Shown here piece by piece: positions 1 through 5,356 of a DNA stretch of 7,563 nucleotides. Below the pieces are notes generated by a model. It was not told where the DNA came from. It saw only the letters and a program-made list of their open reading frames with translations, and did no database searches. The stretch covers positions 267,929-275,491 of the forward strand of contig JAAVDO010000006.1 in the NCBI GenBank assembly GCA_014801735.1. The letters run 5' to 3'. Source of the DNA: Bacteroides sp. GTDB taxonomy: Bacteria; Bacteroidota; Bacteroidia; Bacteroidales; Muribaculaceae. Position numbers and translations under genes: made by a program. The stretch's first letter is position 1, and every line of letters begins with the position of its first letter.

Positions 1-30
1 GTTGAATTCCTTGTTTCACTAGGTAAATGA
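1..30 (+). CDS. possible 3' tail of an upstream gene (partial)
   Basis: Frame 1 is open from the window edge and ends in TGA at 28-30, reading VEFLVSLGK. The other two plus-strand frames hit stops earlier (19-21 and 24-26). The TGA overlaps the ATG at 27 as ATGA, a common arrangement for translationally coupled genes. Nine codons are too few to identify a product, and an open frame this short could be chance. Confidence 0.3.
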   Translation, partial: VEFLVSLGK

Positions 31-707
31 ACGCCATGAACAGACCATATATCATCTGCCACATGATGCAGTCGCTCGACGGCCGCGTAGCCTGCGACAT
101 GGTCGACAAGATCAGCGGCGACGAGTATTATACCGCCCTCGAAATCCTCGGTTGTCCTTCACACCTTGAAGGAAAGCGCTCCTACCAGATTCATTATTGC
201 GGATTCGAGGAGTTCAAGCCCTCAGCGGCGGGTGGCGTTGGAAAAGAAACTTTCCACATAGCCGCGAAACTGCTCGGCTACAGTATCTCGGTTGACACCC
301 GCGGCACCCTGCTGTGGAATGATACCGACAACGGCGACCGCCTCTGCATTGTCAGCGAACAGGCATCTCCCGAGTATCTCGGTTATCTCCGGGCCAAGGA
401 CATATCCTATATTGCCGTGGGAAAAGAGCGGATCGATCTTCCGCGCGCTATGGAGATACTCCACGATGAATTCGGTGTTGAACGTCTGGCCGTTGTTGGC
501 GGAGGTAAAGTCAACGGAGGTTTCCTTGCTGCCGGATTGCTCGACGAAGTCAGTGCGATGATCGCGCCCGGCATCGACGGTCGTGAAAATGAGCCCGCTC
601 TATTCGACGGCATAGACGACAGCGACAGCTTTACACCCACATCTTTAAAATTCAAAGAATTATCAACCTTTCCCAACGGTGTGATCTGGGCTCGCTACTC
701 ATTATGA
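27..707 (+). CDS. RibD C-terminal / dihydrofolate reductase-like oxidoreductase
   Basis: The 226-residue protein resembles the RibD C-terminal domain family, NAD(P)H-dependent reductases with a dihydrofolate-reductase fold. That family includes the pyrimidine reductase step of riboflavin synthesis and many stand-alone proteins of unknown substrate. Visible marks are the N-terminal strand with SLDGR (residues 16-20) and the glycine-rich segment VGGGKVNGGFLAAGLLDEV (157-175), which corresponds to the family's nucleotide-binding GGxxxxxxLxxxGLVDE-type stretch. There is no RibD deaminase domain, so this is a stand-alone reductase and not a full RibD. An in-frame TAA directly precedes the ATG at 27, so the gene cannot start earlier; the ATG at 36 (MNRPY) is an equally plausible start. 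The flavodoxin follows 85 bases downstream on the same strand. The substrate cannot be told from the sequence. Confidence 0.85.
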   Translation: MNAMNRPYIICHMMQSLDGRVACDMVDKISGDEYYTALEILGCPSHLEGKRSYQIHYCGFEEFKPSAAGGVGKETFHIAAKLLGYSISVDTRGTLLWNDTDNGDRLCIVSEQASPEYLGYLRAKDISYIAVGKERIDLPRAMEILHDEFGVERLAVVGGGKVNGGFLAAGLLDEVSAMIAPGIDGRENEPALFDGIDDSDSFTPTSLKFKELSTFPNGVIWARYSL

Positions 708-792
708 GCAACGACGTGATACTCCTGACCCAAGCCTGACAGACAGGTATGACCGTAGCTTGCAGAACGGGCTGTGACAACAAAAAGCAACT
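708..792 (+). other. intergenic leader with two ATGA-linked mini-ORFs
   Basis: The gap between the reductase and the flavodoxin holds two short frames. One runs 704-739 (MSNDVILLTQA), and its ATG overlaps the reductase stop as ATGA. The other runs 749-796 (MTVACRTGCDNKKQL), and its TGA overlaps the flavodoxin ATG at 793, again as ATGA. No Bacteroidota-type promoter or terminator hairpin was seen in the gap, so co-transcription of the two flanking genes is likely. Either mini-ORF could be a coupling leader peptide or simple coincidence. Confidence 0.3.
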
Positions 793-1320
793 ATGACAGA
801 GCAAGAAAAAACTTTAATCGTGTTTTTCTCGCATACAGGCGAGAACTACGCGGTCGGTAACATCAGTAACGGAAACACTCACATCATAGCCGACATGATA
901 GCCGCCGAAACCGGAGCCGCGACTTTTGAAATCGTACCGGACAAGGCCTATCCCGTCTCCTACGATCAGTGTATCGACATCGCCAAAAAGGAACTGCAGA
1001 GCAGTAGCCGTCCCGCTGTCAGAGACGACATTGACATCAGCGGCTACGACACCATATTTATCGGTTATCCCAACTGGTGGGGTCAGCCGCCGATGTGCGT
1101 GTTTACCTTTATCGAGGGCCATGACTGGACCGGGAAAAAGGTAATACCTTTCATCACTCACGAAGGCAGCGGTATGGGTGGAACCGACCGTAAGATCGCC
1201 TCAGCCTGCAAGGGTGCCGAAGTCGCAGTTGGCCGCGGACTGGCCGTGCGCGGCGCTACAGCTCAGAACGACCGCGAAGCTGCACGCAAGGCCGTCAGAG
1301 ATTGGCTCGCCAAGTTATAG
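793..1320 (+). CDS. flavodoxin family protein
   Basis: A 175-residue protein with the flavodoxin fold, expected to bind FMN and act as a cytoplasmic electron carrier or small quinone/NADPH reductase. The N-terminal strand LIVFFSHTGENY (8-19) carries the FMN phosphate-binding loop (S-H-T-G-E-N). GYPNWWG (91-97) is the second FMN-contacting loop with stacking aromatics, and THEGSGMGGT (122-131) is the third. The length is normal for the single-domain family often annotated as Flavodoxin_4. The ATG at 793 sits just before the phosphate-loop strand, as expected, and has an A-rich leader. It probably shares a transcript with the upstream reductase, which hints at a redox pairing but does not prove one. 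Its stop lies only 9 bases from the stop of the opposing GNAT gene. Confidence 0.92.
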   Translation: MTEQEKTLIVFFSHTGENYAVGNISNGNTHIIADMIAAETGAATFEIVPDKAYPVSYDQCIDIAKKELQSSSRPAVRDDIDISGYDTIFIGYPNWWGQPPMCVFTFIEGHDWTGKKVIPFITHEGSGMGGTDRKIASACKGAEVAVGRGLAVRGATAQNDREAARKAVRDWLAKL

Positions 1321-1329
1321 ATCCTTGCG

Positions 1330-1869
1330 TTAAGTGAATAACGGTGTGGAGTCCGGGAGTAGCTGAAAAGCAATTCTCGGATTCCCGTCATTAAGATATA
1401 TCTTTCCACAACGTCTGAATCCCAGAGCAACAGCGGCTTTCTGCATCGGAATGTTGTCGGCGTGGGTGTCAAGCCTGATATTGTCGGTTAGAGTGCGTCC
1501 GAACTCCACGGCTTTGCGGAGCATTCCGCCATACTTCCCGTTCGATCCTATACGGTGGATCGTACCGTAGGGATCATCGTTAAGCCACTCGCCATCTTCA
1601 ATCAGTGTATATGTTGGGTCTGCTCCTAATATGAAAGCGAACGTCATAACCGTCTCACCCTCGCTGTCAACACCAACATAACTGTTACCGGACTCTATAT
1701 CGGCTTCGACACTTGCCTGCGACGGATAGCCGTTGCTCCATTGCGTCAGGTTTCCGTTGGCCCGCATATATTTTTTGGCCTTGGCATAGATTTCGAGGAT
1801 TGCGGGAATATCTTCCGCCACGCTCTTTCTTATTTCTATTCTGCCTGTTGTCGATCCGATAGTTTCCAT
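1330..1869 (-). CDS. GNAT family N-acetyltransferase
   Basis: A 179-residue protein that reads as a GNAT acyltransferase, which transfers an acetyl group from acetyl-CoA to an amine; the substrate is unknown. IEIRKSVAEDIPAILEIY (11-28) is the usual first strand and helix. The stretch around TIHRIGSNGKYGGMLRKA (103-120) aligns with the acetyl-CoA pyrophosphate-binding motif A. LDTHADNIPMQKAAVALGF (133-151) is motif B, followed by the closing strand GKIYLNDGNPRIAFQ. Motif A lacks the clean Q/R-x-x-G-x-G/A pattern: the loop reads IGSNGKYGG, so CoA binding may be atypical. The ATG at 1869 lies 2 bases after the beta-lactamase stop, making this the last gene of the minus-strand operon. No terminator hairpin was recognised after it. 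Confidence 0.85.
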   Translation of the reverse strand: METIGSTTGRIEIRKSVAEDIPAILEIYAKAKKYMRANGNLTQWSNGYPSQASVEADIESGNSYVGVDSEGETVMTFAFILGADPTYTLIEDGEWLNDDPYGTIHRIGSNGKYGGMLRKAVEFGRTLTDNIRLDTHADNIPMQKAAVALGFRRCGKIYLNDGNPRIAFQLLPDSTPLFT

Positions 1870-1871
1870 CG

Positions 1872-2810
1872 TCAGTCTTCTTTATTGAGATTGGATGAGG
1901 TGAAATGCGACTTAACTATTTCCGATATTTCGGCTATGATCTTCGAAGTATCGTCGGGCGAATCTGGCGAGTTGCTTATAAACACGGCGATATAATATCT
2001 CGCTCCGTCAGGGATAATGATGTATCCGCAATCGTTTATGGCCGAAATTCCTCCGCCTGCTGTCGCGAAACCGGTGCCCGTCTTATGTCCGATTATTGCA
2101 TCAGAGCCTTCAAAAGGAGCAGGAAGGCGGTCCAATCCTGTGCGGCACTGCTCAAGCATCCCACCTATTTCCCTGAAATTTGCCGAGCGGTCGCGCAGTT
2201 CGCTGTCATACCTTTCGAACAGTCTTGCCATTGCACGCGGTGTCGAGCTGTTTTTCAGACTTAGCGACGGATCGACGTGCATTTGCGCCTCTGTGACTTT
2301 AACTCGAATTTCATCACCGACTCCGAGACTGTCGAGAATCCCGCTCACGGCTGTCGTGCCGCCGATTCTGTCGATCAGCACATCACAGGCATTGTTGTCG
2401 CTCTCTTTCAGCGACCATTCGAGTACCTCTCGATACGTCAGTCTCAACGGTCGTTTGCCATACATCTTCAGCATGGGGCTCCAGGTGTCCTCACGCAGTT
2501 CAGCCTCACCGACATCAACACTGTCGGCAAGGCTGCTCCCCTGTCTGTCGAGCCACTCGGCAAGTGCAAGCGCGAGCGGAAACTTGAATACACTCATCAT
2601 CGGGAAATCCTCGCCTGCATTTATCATTATTGTATCGGCGGCATCATCGGGATTTATCACTGCCACTCCTATTCTGGCGCTCTTTCCGGCCAGATACTCT
2701 CTGATTTCCGTTTCCGCGTCGGGACGATCTTGATCGCTCCGTTGTTTGCAGCCACAAATGATGATGGCTGCAAACAAGCTCAGAATTGTAATGACAACAG
2801 AACTTCTCAT
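1872..2810 (-). CDS. class A beta-lactamase (subclass A2-like), lipoprotein
   Basis: A serine beta-lactamase of class A, hydrolysing beta-lactams in the periplasm. All catalytic motifs are present, numbered from the chosen start: S73-V-F-K76 (Ambler S70xxK73), S137-D-N139 (S130DN), E174 in VTEAQMHVDP (E166 of the omega loop, with His in place of Asn170 as in PER/CfxA-like enzymes) and K243-T-G245. The N-terminus is a lipoprotein signal peptide, MRSSVVITILSLF followed by the lipobox ICGC, with Cys21 as the lipid anchor. The frame is open back to an ATG at 2852. The ATG at 2810 is preferred because it puts the signal peptide at the N-terminus and overlaps the upstream stop as ATGA; this gives 312 residues. 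It lies in one operon with the PH-like protein, the radical SAM enzyme and the lipoproteins. The spectrum cannot be predicted; intact motifs suggest an active enzyme. Confidence 0.93.
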   Translation of the reverse strand: MRSSVVITILSLFAAIIICGCKQRSDQDRPDAETEIREYLAGKSARIGVAVINPDDAADTIMINAGEDFPMMSVFKFPLALALAEWLDRQGSSLADSVDVGEAELREDTWSPMLKMYGKRPLRLTYREVLEWSLKESDNNACDVLIDRIGGTTAVSGILDSLGVGDEIRVKVTEAQMHVDPSLSLKNSSTPRAMARLFERYDSELRDRSANFREIGGMLEQCRTGLDRLPAPFEGSDAIIGHKTGTGFATAGGGISAINDCGYIIIPDGARYYIAVFISNSPDSPDDTSKIIAEISEIVKSHFTSSNLNKED

Positions 2811-3235
2811 CGGTTTCTTACGCTGATCTCGGGGTTTGCTTCTTTCAGACATTCGATGAATCCCGCTCTATCGGCCGGCGAAACTTCGAGCGGAAAGGAA
2901 CTTCTCATCACGCTGCGGCTGTTGAATTTCACATATATGCGGGCGCTCGACAATGCGGGCGCCGTTCTGTAACTTCTAAATCTCCCGATCTCGGTGATTT
3001 TACTTACCGGATATCTGTGTGGCCGGAAATAATGATACACCGTCAGTGTGTCGCCGGCCACCTCATAGCGGCAGCCGAACAGAAGCACCGCATACATCAG
3101 CGTCATTCCTGCGGGAAGGATAATCGTAGCCCAGCCATGAATTCCTATATTCGCAGCCCATACTATCGAGAGGGTGGATATGACAAGCATCCACATCCAC
3201 CAGTCGACTGCCGATCGGAAGACTCTCTTTTTCAT
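2807..3235 (-). CDS. two-helix membrane protein with bacterial PH-like domain
   Basis: A 142-residue protein of the bacterial PH-domain type (reminiscent of the bPH_4/DUF1200 family; the exact family is uncertain). The N-terminus FRSAVDWWMWMLVIS leads into a first hydrophobic helix at about 13-30, and a second lies at about 35-55 (GWATIILPAGMTLMYAVLLFG). The remainder is strand-rich: CRYEVAGDTLTVYHYFRP (55-72), then VSKITEIGRF, and a C-terminal helix around ADRAGFIECLKEANPEI (121-137), as expected for a compact PH-like barrel on the cytoplasmic face. The function of such proteins is unknown. It sits 26 bases downstream of the radical SAM gene, with an 8-bp inverted repeat in that gap, and its TGA overlaps the beta-lactamase ATG. 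A role in the envelope or export branch of the system is inference. Confidence 0.75.
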   Translation of the reverse strand: MKKRVFRSAVDWWMWMLVISTLSIVWAANIGIHGWATIILPAGMTLMYAVLLFGCRYEVAGDTLTVYHYFRPHRYPVSKITEIGRFRSYRTAPALSSARIYVKFNSRSVMRSSFPLEVSPADRAGFIECLKEANPEISVRNR

Positions 3236-3236
3236 C

Positions 3237-3260
3237 CTGTTATATATCGACTTATAACAG
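3237..3260 (-). repeat. inverted repeat / small hairpin between rSAM and PH-like genes
   Basis: CTGTTATA (3237-3244) and TATAACAG (3253-3260) are perfect 8-bp inverted arms around an 8-base spacer. They fill nearly the whole 26-base gap and end one base from the ATG of the PH-like gene. As RNA this would be an A/U-rich stem just upstream of the start codon. It has no U-run typical of an intrinsic terminator. It could modulate translation initiation or mRNA processing, or be a dyad protein site. Confidence 0.5.
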
Positions 3261-3261
3261 A

Positions 3262-4323
3262 TTACTTTTCAGGAAGATTGCAGTGCATCAGGTTTCCCTC
3301 CGAATCTCTCAGGTGCATTCCGTTGCCCTCGCAGTAGCGAAACATGTTGCAGTCGGCACACTTGCCCCTTCTCATCCAGCTTCGGTCGCGGTACACTTGA
3401 TAGCGGTTTTCCCACACATCGAAGAAATCATCCTTATAGATGTTTCCTTGAGAGTAGTCCGCCCGGATGCTCGGACAAGCCCCTATCGATCCGTCAATGA
3501 GAACCGAGCCGACCGACACGCCCGCCTCGCAGGAATAGAAGTGATCGCGCACATCTCCTTCATAGTTGCCGAGAAATCCTTCGCAGCAATACGAGGCTTT
3601 AATGCGACCCTCCTTTCGGGTGTCGATGATAAATTTCATCAGCCGGTGAAACTCTTCTTTACTCAGTTCGAAATCCTCGGCCTTGGCGCGCCCGGCGGGA
3701 AACACCGTGAACAGGCGCCATGCCTTAACCCCGCACTCTATCAGCAGTTCCTTAATCTTCTCTAGCGAATCGAGCGAACGTGGATTCACGCATGTCACCA
3801 CGTCAAATTTGATCGACGGTTCGGCAGCGGCCATCCTGATCGCCGCTACGGCTCTGTCAAACGACAGTTTGTTGCCTCTCATCCAGTTGTGATCCTCCTC
3901 CAGACCATCAAGGCTTATGGTCATGCCGTGGAGTCCGGCGCGGAGCAGACTGTCAAAGCGGCTCGGGGTCAGAGCCAGTCCGTTTGTCACCATTCCCCAG
4001 GGATATTCACGTTTGTATAACTCCCGGCCCACTTCCTCGAGGTCTTTTCTCATCAGCGGCTCGCCGCCGGTAATGATTATGTTGAGCCTGTGGTTATCTA
4101 CGTGGGGAGTCAGCGAGTCGATCACCCGCAGGAAATCTTCCTTCGGCATGTCGGGATGGTCAACGGTCGACTTGCAGTCGCTGCCGCAATGTCGGCAGCT
4201 CAGGTTGCATCTGTGCGTACATTCCCAGAACAGTTGCCTCAGCGGATGCTCCTGGCGGTGGAGCTTGCGCTGCTTCACGTACAGTTCCAGCGCAAGTCTG
4301 CGTCTTAACGACAATCCGGCCAT
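3262..4323 (-). CDS. radical SAM/SPASM enzyme of the rSAM/lipoprotein system
   Basis: A 353-residue radical SAM protein with a C-terminal SPASM domain, expected to bind SAM and iron-sulphur clusters and to modify a peptide or protein. The cluster motif CNLSCRHC gives CX3CX2C at C39, C43 and C46, with extra cysteines at C35 and C50. GGEP (86-89) is the SAM-amine-binding motif and TISLDG (135-140) a core barrel strand. In the SPASM part, C265-X12-G-X4-C283 is followed by C322-X2-C325-X5-C331 and a last C348; the usual CX3C partner after C331 is absent (G335). The segment YCEGNGMHLRDSEG is, as I recall, typical of the family called 'radical SAM enzyme, rSAM/lipoprotein system' (TIGR04133). The three lipoproteins immediately upstream fit its partner family, with only 4 bases between the last lipoprotein stop and this ATG. 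The reaction is unknown to me. Confidence 0.93.
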   Translation of the reverse strand: MAGLSLRRRLALELYVKQRKLHRQEHPLRQLFWECTHRCNLSCRHCGSDCKSTVDHPDMPKEDFLRVIDSLTPHVDNHRLNIIITGGEPLMRKDLEEVGRELYKREYPWGMVTNGLALTPSRFDSLLRAGLHGMTISLDGLEEDHNWMRGNKLSFDRAVAAIRMAAAEPSIKFDVVTCVNPRSLDSLEKIKELLIECGVKAWRLFTVFPAGRAKAEDFELSKEEFHRLMKFIIDTRKEGRIKASYCCEGFLGNYEGDVRDHFYSCEAGVSVGSVLIDGSIGACPSIRADYSQGNIYKDDFFDVWENRYQVYRDRSWMRRGKCADCNMFRYCEGNGMHLRDSEGNLMHCNLPEK

Positions 4324-4327
4324 ATCC

Positions 4328-4825
4328 TTACTTCTTCTTCAGTTTGAAGTCGACCGTTCCGGAATACGCCCCTATCGACCACGGATCTTTGGAATTCTCC
4401 TTCACGTATGTCACGGTGATCTCGGTCGAGTCGGCCGCAAGATCGGTGTTTTCCGGCGTGCAGATCACTCTGATGGTTTTCATCACCGGCCCGGCTCCCA
4501 GATAGTAGGTGCCGCTGCTGTTGGTGTGCACTCTGCGGTCGTCGCCCGACGCTGTCGGGTCAACGCTCCACACCTCCTGATATTGGTTTTTCAAGTCACC
4601 CATCTCGTGCTTCTGCTTGATGGTTATGAGGGCGCCTTTCACGGGAGCGCCATCCTGATCGGTCACTTTGCCTTTAAGCTCAAACTTGCTCGTAGGCGAA
4701 CCATACATCAGGAGCATATCGTCGTCGTCATCTCCCGACTCCAGACATGAGTTGAATCCGAGCATAGTGATTATCGAGCCGAGCAGGGCTATGAAAATTC
4801 TTCTGAATTTGTTTGCTTTTTCCAT
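4328..4825 (-). CDS. rSAM-associated lipoprotein 1 (diverged copy, acidic tether)
   Basis: A 165-residue lipoprotein and the most diverged of three paralogs. It has basic MEKANKFRR, a hydrophobic stretch and the lipobox GFNSC with Cys27 as lipid anchor. The next residues, LESGDDDDDM, are strongly acidic, like the Bacteroidota lipoprotein export signal for surface display. MYGSP (40-44) follows, then a domain starting FELKGKVTDQDGAPVKGALI (48-67) that reads as a carboxypeptidase-regulatory-like/transthyretin-type beta sandwich. IRVICTP (118-124) contains the conserved Cys122, and the protein ends in AYSGTVDFKLKKK. The middle segment (about 70-105) differs from the other two copies. It is the probable substrate or partner of the radical SAM enzyme whose ATG lies 4 bases after this stop. 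Its family matches what I recall as 'radical SAM-associated putative lipoprotein' (TIGR04134). Confidence 0.88.
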   Translation of the reverse strand: MEKANKFRRIFIALLGSIITMLGFNSCLESGDDDDDMLLMYGSPTSKFELKGKVTDQDGAPVKGALITIKQKHEMGDLKNQYQEVWSVDPTASGDDRRVHTNSSGTYYLGAGPVMKTIRVICTPENTDLAADSTEITVTYVKENSKDPWSIGAYSGTVDFKLKKK

Positions 4826-4847
4826 TGCTGTTGTTTTGTATTGTGTG

Positions 4848-5336
4848 TTAATTCTTTTTCTCTTTCAGCTTGAAGTTGACCGTTCCAGAATATGAACCCA
4901 TATACCAGGAATCATTTTTGTCACGGTTATATGTGATCTTCAGTTCTACAGAGTCGGCAGCGAGACCCGAAGTCTCCGCAGGTGTGCATATAACCCTCAC
5001 TATGCTGTATGGAGAACTCTGCTTGATCTCATACTCGCCTTTATCATTGCTGTAGATAGCATATTTCTGCCACTCAGGACTCTCATAAATGGGCGTCACC
5101 CAATGAAACTCGTCCTGGTTCTCGCTGAATTTTCCTTTCATCGAGATAAGGGCATCCTTCACGGCACTGCCTTTTTCGTCGGTGACTTTGCCTTTGATCT
5201 CGAAGTCTACGTAAGGCGACCCGTACATATCAGGCTGCGGTTCACCAATATTGCCGCATCCCGAAAAACCAAGCAGGGTGATGACCGAGCTTATCATCCA
5301 CATAAGCATCCGTCTGAATTTCTTGTCTTTTTTCAT
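4848..5336 (-). CDS. rSAM-associated lipoprotein 2
   Basis: A 162-residue lipoprotein, closely related to copy 3. Basic MKKDKKFRR is followed by a hydrophobic segment ending in ITLLGFSGC, with Cys27 as lipid anchor. The tether GNIGEPQPD is short and only mildly acidic, then MYGSP at 37-41. The single beta-sandwich domain begins with FEIKGKVTDEKGSAVKDALI (45-64), includes YESPEWQKYAIYSNDKGEYE (84-103), and has the conserved cysteine C117 in VRVICTPAETSGLAADS. It ends in GSYSGTVNFKLKEKKN. The gap to copy 1 is 22 bases and to copy 3 is 20 bases, both A/T-rich without a Shine-Dalgarno sequence, as usual in Bacteroidota. Expected to be exported and anchored in the outer membrane after any cytoplasmic modification; no enzymatic motif is visible. 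Confidence 0.88.
   Translation of the reverse strand: MKKDKKFRRMLMWMISSVITLLGFSGCGNIGEPQPDMYGSPYVDFEIKGKVTDEKGSAVKDALISMKGKFSENQDEFHWVTPIYESPEWQKYAIYSNDKGEYEIKQSSPYSIVRVICTPAETSGLAADSVELKITYNRDKNDSWYMGSYSGTVNFKLKEKKN
5058..5088. repeat. 31-bp direct repeat shared with 5567-5597 (lipoprotein paralogs 2 and 3)
   Basis: The 31 bases at 5058-5088 recur identically at 5567-5597, 509 bases away. Both encode the same stretch of the lipoprotein domain (YESPEWQKYA) and mark paralogs 2 and 3 as a recent tandem duplication or a product of gene conversion. Copy 1 lacks this block. Confidence 0.85.
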
Positions 5337-5356
5337 GATAACTGTTTATTTTGGCT

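Noticed and set aside
1302..1313. TTGGCTCGCCAA as a terminator
   Set aside because: It is inside the flavodoxin coding end, its stem would be 4-5 bp and there is no U-run. It is better explained as a chance dyad.
2017..2733. Plus-strand open frame of 238 codons (and another at 2277-2972)
   Set aside because: Both lie antisense within the beta-lactamase, which carries all class A motifs. The proteins are low-complexity or lack recognisable domains and are best explained as shadows.
2811..2852. Upstream ATG at 2852 as the beta-lactamase start
   Set aside because: It would place 14 charged residues before the signal peptide and overlap the PH-like gene by 46 bases. The ATG at 2810 gives a clean lipoprotein signal and an ATGA junction.
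3917..4750. Plus-strand open frame of 277 codons across the radical SAM and lipoprotein genes
   Set aside because: It is antisense to two well-supported genes and spans their junction, with no recognisable domain.
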